DNA of 64,000 nt, from positions 2,590,047 to 2,654,046 of the forward strand of contig NZ_CP020914.1 of NCBI RefSeq assembly GCF_007833355.1. The letters are read 5' to 3'. Shown here piece after piece: positions 37,712 to 46,318 of this stretch. Numbering within the stretch: the first letter of the stretch is position 1; every line of letters starts with the position of its first letter. The notes beneath the pieces were generated by a model. It made no database searches. It was not told the DNA's origin and saw only the letters and a list, made by a program, of their open reading frames with translations. This DNA comes from Denitratisoma sp. DHT3 (GTDB lineage: Bacteria > Pseudomonadota > Gammaproteobacteria > Burkholderiales > Rhodocyclaceae). Both the position numbers and the translations under genes were made by a program.

Positions 37712-38617
37712 TTATTCGTCCAGGGGTTGCAAAGGGATGACGCTGTCGTCGGTATAGGTCTCGGGGTCGAAGGCGCGGTCGCCCTCGGGATCGGGCACGC
37801 CGCTGGCCTGCAGATTGCGGAAATCGAAGAGATCGCGGTCCATCAGGTGCGAGGGCACCACCCGGGTCAGGCTGCTGAACATGGTCTTGATGCGGCCGGG
37901 GAAGCGCTTTTCCCAGTCGTCCAGCATCGCCCGCACCTGCTTGCGTTGCAGATTCTCCTGGCTGCCGCAGAGGTTGCAGGGAATGATCGGGAACTGGTGC
38001 GCCTCGGCCCAGGCCGCCAGATCCGCCTCGCGGCAATAGGCCAGCGGCCGGATCACGATGTGCCTGCCGTCGTCGGAGACCAGCTTGGGCGGCATCGCCT
38101 TCAGCTTGCCGCCGAAGAACATGTTGAGAAACAGCGTGGCGAGGATGTCGTCGCGGTGATGGCCCAGGGCGATCTTGGTGGCTTTCAACTCGTCGGCGAC
38201 GCGGTAGAGGATGCCGCGCCGCAGGCGCGAGCACAGCGAGCAGGTGGTCTTGCCCTCGGGGATCACCCGCTTGACGATGGAATAGGTGTCCTCCTCCTCG
38301 ATGTGGAACGGCACGCCGACGCTCTTCAGATAATCGGGCAGCACGTGCTCGGGAAAGCCCGGCTGCTTCTGGTCCAGATTCACCGCCACCACGTCGAAGC
38401 GGATCGGCGCGTGCTCGCGCAGATGGAGCAGGATGTCGAGCAGGCCGTAGGAGTCCTTGCCGCCGGAGAGGCAGACCATCACCCGGTCGCCCTCCTCGAT
38501 CATGTTGAAATCGGCGATCGCCTGGCCGACGTTGCGGCGCAGGCGCTTGGCCAGCTTGTTGGTTTCGAAGCGCGCCTTGTCGGCCTGCTTGGCGGTCAAT
38601 GGTTGATTCTGGTTCAT
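37712..38617 (-). CDS. ttcA: tRNA 2-thiocytidine(32) synthetase TtcA
   Basis: Encodes 301 residues. PP-loop SGGKDS is at 51-56; the Fe-S/catalytic cysteines are Cys126 and Cys129 (CSLC) and Cys214/Cys217 (CNLC). It thiolates C32 of several tRNAs. Its start overlaps the stop of the upstream pteridine reductase gene (ATGA-type). Confidence 0.95.
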   Translation of the reverse strand: MNQNQPLTAKQADKARFETNKLAKRLRRNVGQAIADFNMIEEGDRVMVCLSGGKDSYGLLDILLHLREHAPIRFDVVAVNLDQKQPGFPEHVLPDYLKSVGVPFHIEEEDTYSIVKRVIPEGKTTCSLCSRLRRGILYRVADELKATKIALGHHRDDILATLFLNMFFGGKLKAMPPKLVSDDGRHIVIRPLAYCREADLAAWAEAHQFPIIPCNLCGSQENLQRKQVRAMLDDWEKRFPGRIKTMFSSLTRVVPSHLMDRDLFDFRNLQASGVPDPEGDRAFDPETYTDDSVIPLQPLDE

Positions 38618-39369
38618 AACTGGGCGGTCCGCCCCCCATCCACATTGATCACCTGACCGGTGATGTAGGGGGCGTCGAAAAGAAGAAAACGGACGGTGCG
38701 GGCGATGTCCATGGGCGTGCCGATGCGCTGGAGCAGGGTATGGGCGATGATGGCCTGCCGTTCCTCGGGCGGGAAGTCCTGGTCGTTCTCGGGCCAGTCG
38801 ACGGCGCCCGGCGCCACGGCGTTGACCCGCACGCGCGGCGCCAGTTCGATCGCCAGGGCGCGGGTCAGGCCGAGCAGCCCGGCCTTGGCCGCGCTGTACA
38901 CCGGGTAGCCCCGCAGGGGCCGCTCGGCATGGACGTCGGTGATATTGACGATGGCGCCGCCGCTCGCCCGCAGATGGGGCGCCGCCGCCTGGGCCAGGAA
39001 CAGCGGCCCCTGGAAATTGCTGCCCACCAGCTCCTGCCAGGCGGCCTGATCGATGCTTCCCAGCGGGGTACGGAAGAAGCTGGAGGCGTTATTCACCAGG
39101 CCGTCGAGGCGCCCGAAGCGTTCCAGCGCGACGGCGACGGTCCGCTCCAGCGCCGCGCTGTCGCAGAGGTCGGCCTGCACCGTGGCGGCCGAGTTGGATC
39201 GGCTCCGGTTCAGTGTCGCGGCCAGGGCCTCGGCTTCCGGCGCCGAACGGCGATAGTGCAGCACCAGCCGGGCACCGGCGGCGTGGAGCAGGCGGGCGAT
39301 CTCGGCACCGACCCGGCGCGCCGCGCCGGTCACCAGTACAACGGGGGCCTGATCTGGGAGGGTATCCAT
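38614..39369 (-). CDS. pteridine reductase-like short-chain dehydrogenase
   Basis: Encodes 251 residues. NADP motif TGAARRVG (14-21) with the double Arg is the hallmark of PTR1/FolM-type pteridine reductases within the SDR superfamily; NNASSFF and YSAAKAG hold the catalytic residues. It probably reduces dihydrobiopterin, dihydromonapterin or dihydrofolate. The ATG at 39369 gives a normal SDR length; the frame is open further upstream but becomes Arg-rich non-family sequence. Confidence 0.88.
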   Translation of the reverse strand: MDTLPDQAPVVLVTGAARRVGAEIARLLHAAGARLVLHYRRSAPEAEALAATLNRSRSNSAATVQADLCDSAALERTVAVALERFGRLDGLVNNASSFFRTPLGSIDQAAWQELVGSNFQGPLFLAQAAAPHLRASGGAIVNITDVHAERPLRGYPVYSAAKAGLLGLTRALAIELAPRVRVNAVAPGAVDWPENDQDFPPEERQAIIAHTLLQRIGTPMDIARTVRFLLFDAPYITGQVINVDGGRTAQL

Positions 39370-39395
39370 GGGGCGCCAAGTATACCGTTGGCCGC

Positions 39396-40229
39396 CTATT
39401 GGGCTTCCCGCCCGGTCGTCAGTCGCCCCAGGATGCGCGCCGCGGCGGCGAAGCCGAAGGGGGCGGTGACGCAGACCGAGGAGCCGTAGCCGGCGCAGTT
39501 CAGCCCGTGCAGGGCGGCGTCGCTGGCGCCGTGCGGCGCTCCCGGCTCGACGTCGCAGGCCAGGGCCTGCGGGCGTTGAATGGGCTCGTCGGAATAGACG
39601 CAGTCGACGCCGAACTTCTTCTTCGGATCGCGCGGAAAACCGTACTCCTTGCGCAGGCGGGCGCGGACCTTCGCGGCCAGGGCGTCCTGGGTGGTGCGGG
39701 ACAGGTCGTCCACCTTCAACCGGCTCGGATCGGTGCGTCCCCCGGCGCCGCCGGTGGTCACCACCGGGATGCCGAGGCGCCGGCAATGGGCGATCAGGGC
39801 CGCCTTGGCGCGCACCTGGTCGATCGCATCCACCACGCCGTCGCAGGCCGGCAGCAGGGCCGCGACGTTCTCCGGAGTGACGAAGTCGTCGACGGTACGC
39901 ACCACGCAGCCCGGGTTGATGCCGGCGATGCGCTCCGCCATCGCCGCCACCTTGGCCTGGCCCAGGGTCGCCGTCAGCGCATGGAGCTGGCGATTCACGT
40001 TGGACTCCGCCACGTGGTCCAGGTCGATCAGGGTCAGCCGGCCCACGCCAGAGCGGGCCAGGGCCTCCGCCGCCCAGGAGCCGACGCCGCCGATGCCGAT
40101 CACGCAGACATGGGCGGCGGCGAGGCGTTCCAGGGTGCCGGCGCCGTAGAGGCGGTTGACGCCGCCGAAACGGCGGTCCGCGTCGCAGGACGGATTCATC
40201 GGTGTCGGGAGGGACGTCGGGAAGGACAT
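39396..40229 (-). CDS. tcdA: tRNA threonylcarbamoyladenosine dehydratase (TcdA/CsdL)
   Basis: Encodes 277 residues (267 if the second Met at 40199 is used; neither has a clear Shine-Dalgarno). DRRFGGVNRLYG, the nucleotide motif GIGGVGSWAAEAL (45-57), DLDHVAESNVNRQ and CDGVVDAIDQVRAKAALI match the E1-like TcdA family, which cyclises t6A to ct6A. A C-terminal hydrophobic tail ends the protein. First gene of a minus-strand cluster with the reductase, ttcA and aminotransferase. Confidence 0.92.
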   Translation of the reverse strand: MSFPTSLPTPMNPSCDADRRFGGVNRLYGAGTLERLAAAHVCVIGIGGVGSWAAEALARSGVGRLTLIDLDHVAESNVNRQLHALTATLGQAKVAAMAERIAGINPGCVVRTVDDFVTPENVAALLPACDGVVDAIDQVRAKAALIAHCRRLGIPVVTTGGAGGRTDPSRLKVDDLSRTTQDALAAKVRARLRKEYGFPRDPKKKFGVDCVYSDEPIQRPQALACDVEPGAPHGASDAALHGLNCAGYGSSVCVTAPFGFAAAARILGRLTTGREAQ

Positions 40230-40256
40230 TTGTCAGCGGAACAGCAAATCAAGCCA

Positions 40257-40311
40257 TCGAGCGCAGCGAGCCAACCAGTCACCTCCCCCGAGGGGGAGGC
40301 CGGGAGGGGGC
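40257..40311 (+). repeat. M4+M5 modules upstream of the MidA-like gene
   Basis: ATCGAGCGCAGCGAGCC (module M4) is followed by CCTCCCCC/GGGGGAGG and CCGGGAGGGGG (M5). The other modules are absent, showing that the repeat is modular. It lies 38 bases upstream of the methyltransferase start. Confidence 0.7.
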
Positions 40312-40348
40312 ACAGATATATGGCCGTGCATCTTACAATGCCGCCCCT

Positions 40349-41527
40349 ATGGCCACCCAACTCCGCACCCAACTCCCCGAGCCCTCGGCCGACGCCCAGG
40401 ACGCCAGCCGCGCGCTGTGCGCCCTGATCGCCGCCGAGATCGACGCCAGCGGCGGCTGGATCTCCTTCGCCCGCTACATGGAACTGGCGCTCTACGCGCC
40501 CGGCCTGGGCTATTACGCCGGCGGCTCGACGAAGTTCGGCGCGGAGGGCGACTTCGTCACCGCCCCGGAACTGACGCCGCTGTTCGGCCAGGCGCTGGCG
40601 TCGCAGGTGGCGCAGGTGCTGGCGGCGTCCGCGCCGCAGGTGCTGGAGGCCGGCGCCGGCAGCGGCCGCCTGGCCGCGGACCTGCTGCTGGTCCTGGAGC
40701 GGCAGGGTCTGACGCCGGAACGCTACCTGATCCTGGAACTGTCGGGCGAGCTGCGCGCGCGCCAGCACGAAACCCTGGCCGGCGCCGTGCCCCATCTGCT
40801 GGAACGGGTGCACTGGCTGGACGCCCTGCCGGACCAATTCTCCGGCTGCGTGGTGGGCAACGAAGTGCTCGACGCGATGCCGGTCCATACGCTGGAATGG
40901 TCGGCGGACGGGCTCCTGGAGCGGGGCGTCGGCGTGGATGCCGACGGGCATTTCGCCTGGCAAGCGCGGCCCGCCGCGCCGGCATTGCAGGAGGCGGTCC
41001 GCGAGCTGCCGGTGACGCCGCCCTATCGCGGCGAAGTGAGCCTGGCGGCGCGCGCCTGGACCGCGGAATGGGGCCGCCGCCTGACGCAGGGTGCGCTGCT
41101 GCTGATCGACTACGGCCTGCCCGGCCACGAGCTCTACCATCCCCAGCGCGACGGCGGCACGGTGCGCTGCCACTACCGCCACCGCAGCCACGACGATCCC
41201 TTCTGGTGGCCCGGTCTGTCCGACATCACCAGCCACGTGGATTTCACCGCCGTCGCCGAGGCCGGCCACGGCGCCGGTCTCGACGTGCTGGGCTATACCA
41301 GCCAGGCGACCTTCCTGCTCAACTGCGGCATCGCCGGCCTGCTCGAAGCCCGCCGCACTTATCACGATGGCGCCGGGGGCGCGGCCGCGCTGCGCGCCGG
41401 GGGCGCCGTGAATGTGCTGCTCTCGCCCAACGAAATGGGGGAACTGTTCAAGGTCATCGCCCTCGGCCGCGACCTGACCTCACCCTTGCTGGGCTTCAGC
41501 CAGGGAGATCGGCTGCACGCGCTGTGA
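40349..41527 (+). CDS. MidA/NDUFAF7-family SAM-dependent methyltransferase
   Basis: Encodes 392 residues. GWISFARYMELALYAPGLGYY near 27-47, EGDFVTAPELTPLFGQALA, the SAM motif VLEAGAGSGRLA near 93, GCVVGNEVLDAMPVH and LLIDYGLPGHELYHPQR match the DUF185 family. The mitochondrial member NDUFAF7 methylates an arginine of a complex I subunit; the bacterial target is not established. The ATG at 40349 is chosen since upstream sequence is repeat. Confidence 0.9.
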   Translation: MATQLRTQLPEPSADAQDASRALCALIAAEIDASGGWISFARYMELALYAPGLGYYAGGSTKFGAEGDFVTAPELTPLFGQALASQVAQVLAASAPQVLEAGAGSGRLAADLLLVLERQGLTPERYLILELSGELRARQHETLAGAVPHLLERVHWLDALPDQFSGCVVGNEVLDAMPVHTLEWSADGLLERGVGVDADGHFAWQARPAAPALQEAVRELPVTPPYRGEVSLAARAWTAEWGRRLTQGALLLIDYGLPGHELYHPQRDGGTVRCHYRHRSHDDPFWWPGLSDITSHVDFTAVAEAGHGAGLDVLGYTSQATFLLNCGIAGLLEARRTYHDGAGGAAALRAGGAVNVLLSPNEMGELFKVIALGRDLTSPLLGFSQGDRLHAL

Positions 41528-41605
41528 CTGCATCGGCTCATGTCGCGCCCATGCCACGCCCATTACGCTAACATGATCCCCGCTCAACACTCAGGAGATC
41601 GCAGC

Positions 41606-42037
41606 ATGGGAACACCTCAGCAACGCTTCGTCGAAGACCTCGCCCCCGGCATGACAGCGAGCATCTCCAAGACCATCACGGAAGCGGACATCATTCTCTA
41701 CTCGGGCGTCTCCACCGACGTGAATCCGCTGCACCTGGACGAGGACTATGCGTCCGAAACCATCTTCAAGGGCCGGGTCGCCCACGGCATGCTTTCCGCC
41801 AGTCTGATTTCCGCGGTGCTGGCCAACAAGCTGCCCGGTCCCGGCACCATCTACATGGGCCAGAACATGCGCTTCCGCGCTCCGGTGCGCCCCGAGGACA
41901 CCGTCACCGCGCGCGTCACCATCAAGGAAGTGCAGTTGGACAAGAAGCGGGTGATCCTGGACACCACCTGCACCGTGCGCGGCAACGTGGTGATCGAGGG
42001 CGAGGCCACGGTCATGTTCCCATCGCGTCACGACTGA
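41606..42037 (+). CDS. MaoC-like (R)-specific enoyl-CoA hydratase
   Basis: Encodes 143 residues, a single hot-dog domain. The hydratase-2 motif is ILYSGVSTDVNPLHLDEDYA, with catalytic Asp and His, followed by FKGRVAHGMLSASLISAVLA. Such proteins hydrate enoyl-CoA to (R)-3-hydroxyacyl-CoA (PhaJ-like) or act in alternative oxidation routes. CAGGAG lies 7 bases upstream. Monocistronic, with a hairpin after it. Confidence 0.9.
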   Translation: MGTPQQRFVEDLAPGMTASISKTITEADIILYSGVSTDVNPLHLDEDYASETIFKGRVAHGMLSASLISAVLANKLPGPGTIYMGQNMRFRAPVRPEDTVTARVTIKEVQLDKKRVILDTTCTVRGNVVIEGEATVMFPSRHD

Positions 42038-42051
42038 GGACGACGGCACGG

Positions 42052-42087
42052 CCGCTGCTCCGGTTTCGACCGGAACCGGAGCAGCGG
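42052..42087 (+). terminator. hairpin after the MaoC-like gene
   Basis: A perfect 14-bp stem (42052-42065 with 42074-42087) with an 8-nt loop lies 14 bases after the stop. There is no T-tract. Confidence 0.55.
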
Positions 42088-42147
42088 TGAATACGGGCGG
42101 ATTACCCGGGAAGGCATCCAGAACAAATCCGGGACGGAGAAAGCAAC

Positions 42148-44046
42148 ATGAATTTGCTGAACAATATGGGCCTGCGCAGCAAGCTGTTCCTGTTGATTGC
42201 CTTGCCCCTGGTTTTTTTGTTCTATCTCGTGGCCGATACATGCTGGGAAAAGGCCCGCCTGGCCGACGCGATGGATCGCCTGGAGGCCTCGGTCAATCTG
42301 TCGGTGCGGATGGGCGCCGTCGTGCATGAACTGCAGAAGGAGCGCGGCTTGTCGACGGGCTTCCTCGGCAGCGGCGGCAACCGCTTCGGCAGCGAACTGA
42401 CCGCCCAGCGCGAGGCGACCGATCAGCACATCCAGGAATTCCACCAGGCCGCCCGGAGCCACGGGCAGACCGCGTCCGGCCAGGATCTGACGCGCATTCT
42501 CGACGAACTGGACAGCCGCCGCGAGGCGATTTCGAAACTGGCGCAAAACGGCAGCGAGGCTTTCGCCTACTACAGCGCCACCATCGCCGACCTGCTGAGC
42601 ATTTCGTCCGGGCTCGACAATCCCGCCACGGACGAGGCCAGCGCCGAAATCGCCACCGCCTATGGCGCCCTGCTCCAGATCAAGGAAAGCGCGGGCCAGG
42701 AACGCGCGCACCTGAACAACGCCTTCAGCGCCGACCGCTTCACCCTGGATGCCTACAACCGCTTCGTTTCCGTCGTCGCCAGGCACCAGGCATACACCCG
42801 GGTTTTCCTCGACCATGCGCCGCCGCCGCAGCGCGCCCTGTTCGAGAAGACGATGAAGGGCGAGGCGGTGGCGGAAGTGGAACGGATGCGCGCCCTGGCG
42901 CTCGGCCGCGGCCACGGCGCCAGCCTCGGCGGCGACCCCGGCCGCTGGTTCCAGATGGCGTCCGTGCGCATCGACTTGCTGAAGACGCTGGAGGACCGGT
43001 TCGCGGCGGACCTGCTGGATGCCGCCGCCAACGCCCGTCACGGCGCCTACCGGAACATGCTGAGTTTTGCCGTCTTTGCCCTGATCTGCCTGCTGCTCAG
43101 TCTGACGATGGCCGTTTTCATCATCCGCGGCATCCTGCATCAACTGGGCGGCGACCCCACGGTCGCGCTGCGTGTCGCCCGCGATATCGCCGACGGCAAC
43201 CTCATCGTCCCAATCGAGACCCGGCGCAACGACCCTGGCAGCCTGATGGCGGCGATGAAGACCATGCAGCTGCGCTTGCGCGAGGTGGTGGGCCAGATCA
43301 AGACCGCCAGCGACGCCGTCGACATCGCCGCGAAGGAGATCGCCGCCGGCCACCAGGACTTGTCGTCGCGTACCGAACAACAGGCCGCAAGCCTGGAGGA
43401 AACCACCGCCGCGATGGAGGAACTGAACCGCACGGTGCACCAGAACGCCGACCATGCGCGGCAAGCCAGCGAACTGGCGCACAACTCCAATGACCTCGCG
43501 GGGCGCGGCGGCGACGTCGTGCAACAGGTGGTCGACGCCATGGGCGAAATTCAGGGCAGCTCGAAGAAGATCGCCGACATCGTCAGCCTGATCGACAGCA
43601 TCGCCTTCCAGACCAACATCCTGGCGCTGAACGCCGCGGTGGAGGCCGCCCGCGCCGGCGAGCAGGGGCGCGGCTTCGCCGTGGTGGCCAGCGAGGTGCG
43701 CAATCTGTCGCAGCGCAGCGCCGCCTCGGCCAAGGAGATCAAGCTCCTGATCGCCGACTCGGTGGCCCGGGTCGAGGACGGCGTCCGCCAGGCGCGGGAC
43801 GCGGGACGCGCCATGCACGAAGTCGTCGCCAGCGTGCGGCAGGTCGCCGCGCTGATGGCGGAGATCGCCCATGCCAGCCAGGAGCAGAGCGTCGGCATCG
43901 CGCAGGTGGCGCGCGCCGTGGAGCAGATGGACGACACCACCCAGCGCAACGCCGCCCTGGTCGAGGAAGGCGCCGCCGCCGCCGCGAGCCTCGAGGAGCA
44001 GGCGCGGGGCCTGGTGGACGCGGTGGGCAGCTTCAAGCTGAACTAG
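42148..44046 (+). CDS. methyl-accepting chemotaxis protein with NIT (nitrate/nitrite-type) sensor domain
   Basis: Encodes 632 residues. TM1 is at 11-33. The periplasmic region opens with [13 protein letters not shown] (61-73), the signature of the NIT domain associated with nitrate/nitrite sensing. TM2 is at about 300-325, then HAMP and the signalling domain with [20 protein letters not shown]. No pentapeptide tether ends the protein. If the NIT assignment holds, the cell may seek or respond to nitrogen oxyanions. Its stop is followed 12 bases later by repeat copy G. Confidence 0.92.
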   Translation: MNLLNNMGLRSKLFLLIALPLVFLFYLVADTCWEKARLADAMDRLEASVNLSVRMGAVVHELQKERGLSTGFLGSGGNRFGSELTAQREATDQHIQEFHQAARSHGQTASGQDLTRILDELDSRREAISKLAQNGSEAFAYYSATIADLLSISSGLDNPATDEASAEIATAYGALLQIKESAGQERAHLNNAFSADRFTLDAYNRFVSVVARHQAYTRVFLDHAPPPQRALFEKTMKGEAVAEVERMRALALGRGHGASLGGDPGRWFQMASVRIDLLKTLEDRFAADLLDAAANARHGAYRNMLSFAVFALICLLLSLTMAVFIIRGILHQLGGDPTVALRVARDIADGNLIVPIETRRNDPGSLMAAMKTMQLRLREVVGQIKTASDAVDIAAKEIAAGHQDLSSRTEQQAASLEETTAAMEELNRTVHQNADHARQASELAHNSNDLAGRGGDVVQQVVDAMGEIQGSSKKIADIVSLIDSIAFQTNILALNAAVEAARAGEQGRGFAVVASEVRNLSQRSAASAKEIKLLIADSVARVEDGVRQARDAGRAMHEVVASVRQVAALMAEIAHASQEQSVGIAQVARAVEQMDDTTQRNAALVEEGAAAAASLEEQARGLVDAVGSFKLN

Positions 44047-44057
44047 CGTGAAAATGA

Positions 44058-44207
44058 AGCTTTTCCGCCGGGCCGCATTCCCCACGATGGGGAAAAGCGG
44101 CACGCGGCGCCAGCCGCAACCTATCGATGCCGCTACAGCGCTCCCCGTAACTTCGAGCGCAGCGAGCCCTATCGCCCCCCCCGGAGGGGGGCGAAGGGGG
44201 GCGAGCC
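44058..44207 (+). repeat. mosaic hairpin repeat, copy G, abutting the permease start
   Basis: Full-length copy whose M1 loop carries a different insert (GCATTCCCCACGATGGGG region) while the outer stem GCTTTTCC...GGAAAAGC is kept. Its final GAAGGGGGGCGAGCC runs directly into the first codons of the NodJ-type permease and may even serve as its ribosome-binding site. Confidence 0.85.
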
Positions 44208-44209
44208 TT

Positions 44210-44965
44210 CTGTCCTTGCGCTGGCTCACCGTCTGGCGCCGCAATTTCCTGGTCTGGCGCAAGATGGCCTTCACCTCGGTGCTGGGCAACCTGGCCGACC
44301 CGCTGATCTACATGCTCGGCCTCGGCTACGGCCTGGGCAGCCTGGTGAACGAGGTGGACGGCGTGTCCTACATCGTCTTCATCGCCACCGGCTCGATCTG
44401 CGCCAGCACCATGAACGGCGCCACCTTCGAAGCCCTCTATTCCGCCTTCTCGCGCATGCAGATCCAGCGCACCTGGGACGCCATCCTGAACGCGCCCGTG
44501 GCGCTGGAGGACGTGCTGCTGGGCGAATGGATCTGGGCGGCCAGCAAGGCCGTGCTCTCCGGCCTGGCGATCATCGCGGTGATGGGCGCCCTCGGCCTGC
44601 TCTCCTCGCCCCTGGTGCTGTGGACACTGCCGCTGCTGTTGCTGGTGGGCCTGTGCTTCGCCGCGCTGGGACTGATCGTCACCACCCTGGCGCCCTCCTA
44701 CGACTTCTTCATGTACTACTTCACGCTGCTGATCACGCCGATGACCCTGCTCTCCGGCGTGTTCTTCCCCCTGCGGCAATTGCCGGAAGCCGTCCAGGCG
44801 GCCGCCCAGGTCCTGCCGCTGACCCATGCCGTGGCGCTGGCGCGGCCCCTGGCGCTCGGCCAGATGCCCGAGCACGTCGCCCTGCACCTGGCGGTGCTGG
44901 CCGCCACGGCGTTGGCCGGCTTCGCCGTGGTGCTGGGTCTGGCACGGCGGCGCCTGTTGTCCTGA
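44210..44965 (+). CDS. ABC-2 type transporter permease (NodJ family), start displaced by a repeat
   Basis: About 250 residues with six hydrophobic segments. RWLTVWRRNFLVWRKMAFTS, VLGNLADPLIYMLGLGYGLG and MTLLSGVFFPLRQLPEAVQA match NodJ-type exporters of lipo-oligosaccharides or drugs. No ATG lies between repeat copy G and the conserved N-terminus; CTG 44210 or TTG 44216 would be the native-length starts, whereas the only ATG (44048) would force translation through the whole repeat. The usual ATPase partner (NodI) is absent: upstream is a chemoreceptor. A partial inverted repeat also lies at its 3' end. It may be non-functional or displaced. Confidence 0.75.
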   Translation: MSLRWLTVWRRNFLVWRKMAFTSVLGNLADPLIYMLGLGYGLGSLVNEVDGVSYIVFIATGSICASTMNGATFEALYSAFSRMQIQRTWDAILNAPVALEDVLLGEWIWAASKAVLSGLAIIAVMGALGLLSSPLVLWTLPLLLLVGLCFAALGLIVTTLAPSYDFFMYYFTLLITPMTLLSGVFFPLRQLPEAVQAAAQVLPLTHAVALARPLALGQMPEHVALHLAVLAATALAGFAVVLGLARRRLLS

Positions 44966-44985
44966 GCGGCGCGGCGGAAAAGCTC
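44966..44985 (-). repeat. partial mosaic repeat at the permease 3' end
   Basis: GCGGCGCGGCGGAAAAGCTC matches the M1 end of minus-oriented copies such as F. With copy G it brackets the permease gene in inverted orientation. Confidence 0.55.
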
Positions 44986-44995
44986 GTTTTCCCCG

Positions 44996-45805
44996 CTATC
45001 GCGGCGCGTCGGCATGCTCCAGTCGCGGCGTCAGTTTCAGCGCGGGCTCCGCTGACGTCGCCGGTGCGGTCCGGCCCGCCTGGCCTGGTTCGTCCGCCAG
45101 CCGCAGGGTCAGACCGGCGCCGCCGACCAGGCCCGTCAGCAGCGCCAGACCGGCCACCAGCGCCAGCGGCGGCAGGCGGCTGCCGGCCCAGAACGCCCGC
45201 CAGTGCGCGCGCCGGCTGACGCCAGCCTGGCGCCCGGCCTGCCGTTCGGCCTCCGCCCGCTCACGGGCCGCCGCTGCCGCCCGCACCTCGGCCTCCTCCC
45301 GCCCGCGGCTGGCGACGGCCAGTTGCTGCTCGGCCACGGCGCGCGCCTGTGCCCGCTGGGTCGCGGCGACGTCCGCCTCGGCGCGACGCGTCGCCGCCTG
45401 GGTCGCTTCGAGTTCGGCGCTGCGCCGCCGGATGGCGGCCATCTCCGCCGCCCGCTCCGCCTCGGCCTGGGCCTCGGCCTGAGCAGCCAGCGTCTGCTCG
45501 GTACGGATGCGGATCTGGACCAGGGACAGCGCCTCCTCCTCGGCCAACTTCTTGGCGCGGGCCTCCTCCCGCGCCAGGCGGCTGGCATCGAGGCGCTGCT
45601 GCGCCAGCAACTCCGCCTCCGCCTCGGCGCGCGCCCGCTCCACCGCATACTGGCGGGCGCGGGATTCGGCGGCGAGACGGCGGTTGGCCTGCTCCAGCGC
45701 CTCCTGCTCCAGCGCCAGACCGCGCTGGGCTGCGGCCAGCGCCTCGGCCTCTGTCTGCGCCCCGGCCACGGCGCCCTCCACTGCGCTTCCCGGCTGTGCC
45801 TCCAT
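44996..45805 (-). CDS. coiled-coil membrane protein of unknown function
   Basis: Encodes 269 residues from the ATG at 45805 (GGGGGTTGGG upstream). Residues ~15-190 are an Ala/Glu/Arg/Gln-rich heptad-like helix (for example ERARAEAEAELLAQQRLDAS), then one membrane segment near 205-229 (LVAGLALLTGLVGGAGLTL) and a short C-terminal tail of about 40 residues. This resembles a TolA-like or scaffold design but with the membrane anchor near the C-terminus. No family is recognised. It is convergent with the permease gene. Confidence 0.7.
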   Translation of the reverse strand: MEAQPGSAVEGAVAGAQTEAEALAAAQRGLALEQEALEQANRRLAAESRARQYAVERARAEAEAELLAQQRLDASRLAREEARAKKLAEEEALSLVQIRIRTEQTLAAQAEAQAEAERAAEMAAIRRRSAELEATQAATRRAEADVAATQRAQARAVAEQQLAVASRGREEAEVRAAAAARERAEAERQAGRQAGVSRRAHWRAFWAGSRLPPLALVAGLALLTGLVGGAGLTLRLADEPGQAGRTAPATSAEPALKLTPRLEHADAPR

Positions 45806-45985
45806 GCCCAACCCCCCCTGTCCACTACGACACTCAGGCGCCCATTCTAGGAATACCTGCGGCGGCGCCAAGGGAACGATAAGGCGGCAACAGGCACCTA
45901 TTTCCCGCGCCGGCTTACAATCCCACGAACCGGCCAAGCCTGAACCAAGAAGGTTACCGCTTCAATTCGCCATTTCACGTTGATC

Positions 45986-46318
45986 ATGGATACCCTGCTG
46001 GTGCTCACCAACCTCCCCGACCAGGACCAGGCCCGCGCCTTGGCCGCGCTGCTGGTCGAGCAGCGCCTGGCGGCCTGCGTCAACATCCTGGCGCCGTGCG
46101 CCTCCGTGTATCGCTGGCAAGGCCAGGTGGAGGCGGCGCAGGAAATCCCGCTGCTGATCAAGACCACCAGCGCGCGCTATGCGGCCCTGGAGGCGGCGAT
46201 ACGCGGCGCCCATCCCTATGAACTTCCCGAGATCATCGCGGTCCCTGTGACACGGGGCCTGCCCGGCTATCTGGCGTGGGTCGCCGACGCCACCGACCTT
46301 CCCCTTTCATCATGCTGA
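45986..46318 (+). CDS. cutA: divalent-cation tolerance protein CutA
   Basis: Encodes 110 residues. LVLTNLPDQDQARALAALLV, RLAACVNILAPCASVYRWQG, EIPLLIKTT and HPYELPEIIAVPVTRGLPGYLAWV are CutA1 signatures of a trimeric ferredoxin-like protein. Its biochemical role is unclear despite linkage to copper tolerance. As in many proteobacteria it precedes dsbD, overlapping it by 7 bases. Confidence 0.94.
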   Translation: MDTLLVLTNLPDQDQARALAALLVEQRLAACVNILAPCASVYRWQGQVEAAQEIPLLIKTTSARYAALEAAIRGAHPYELPEIIAVPVTRGLPGYLAWVADATDLPLSSC

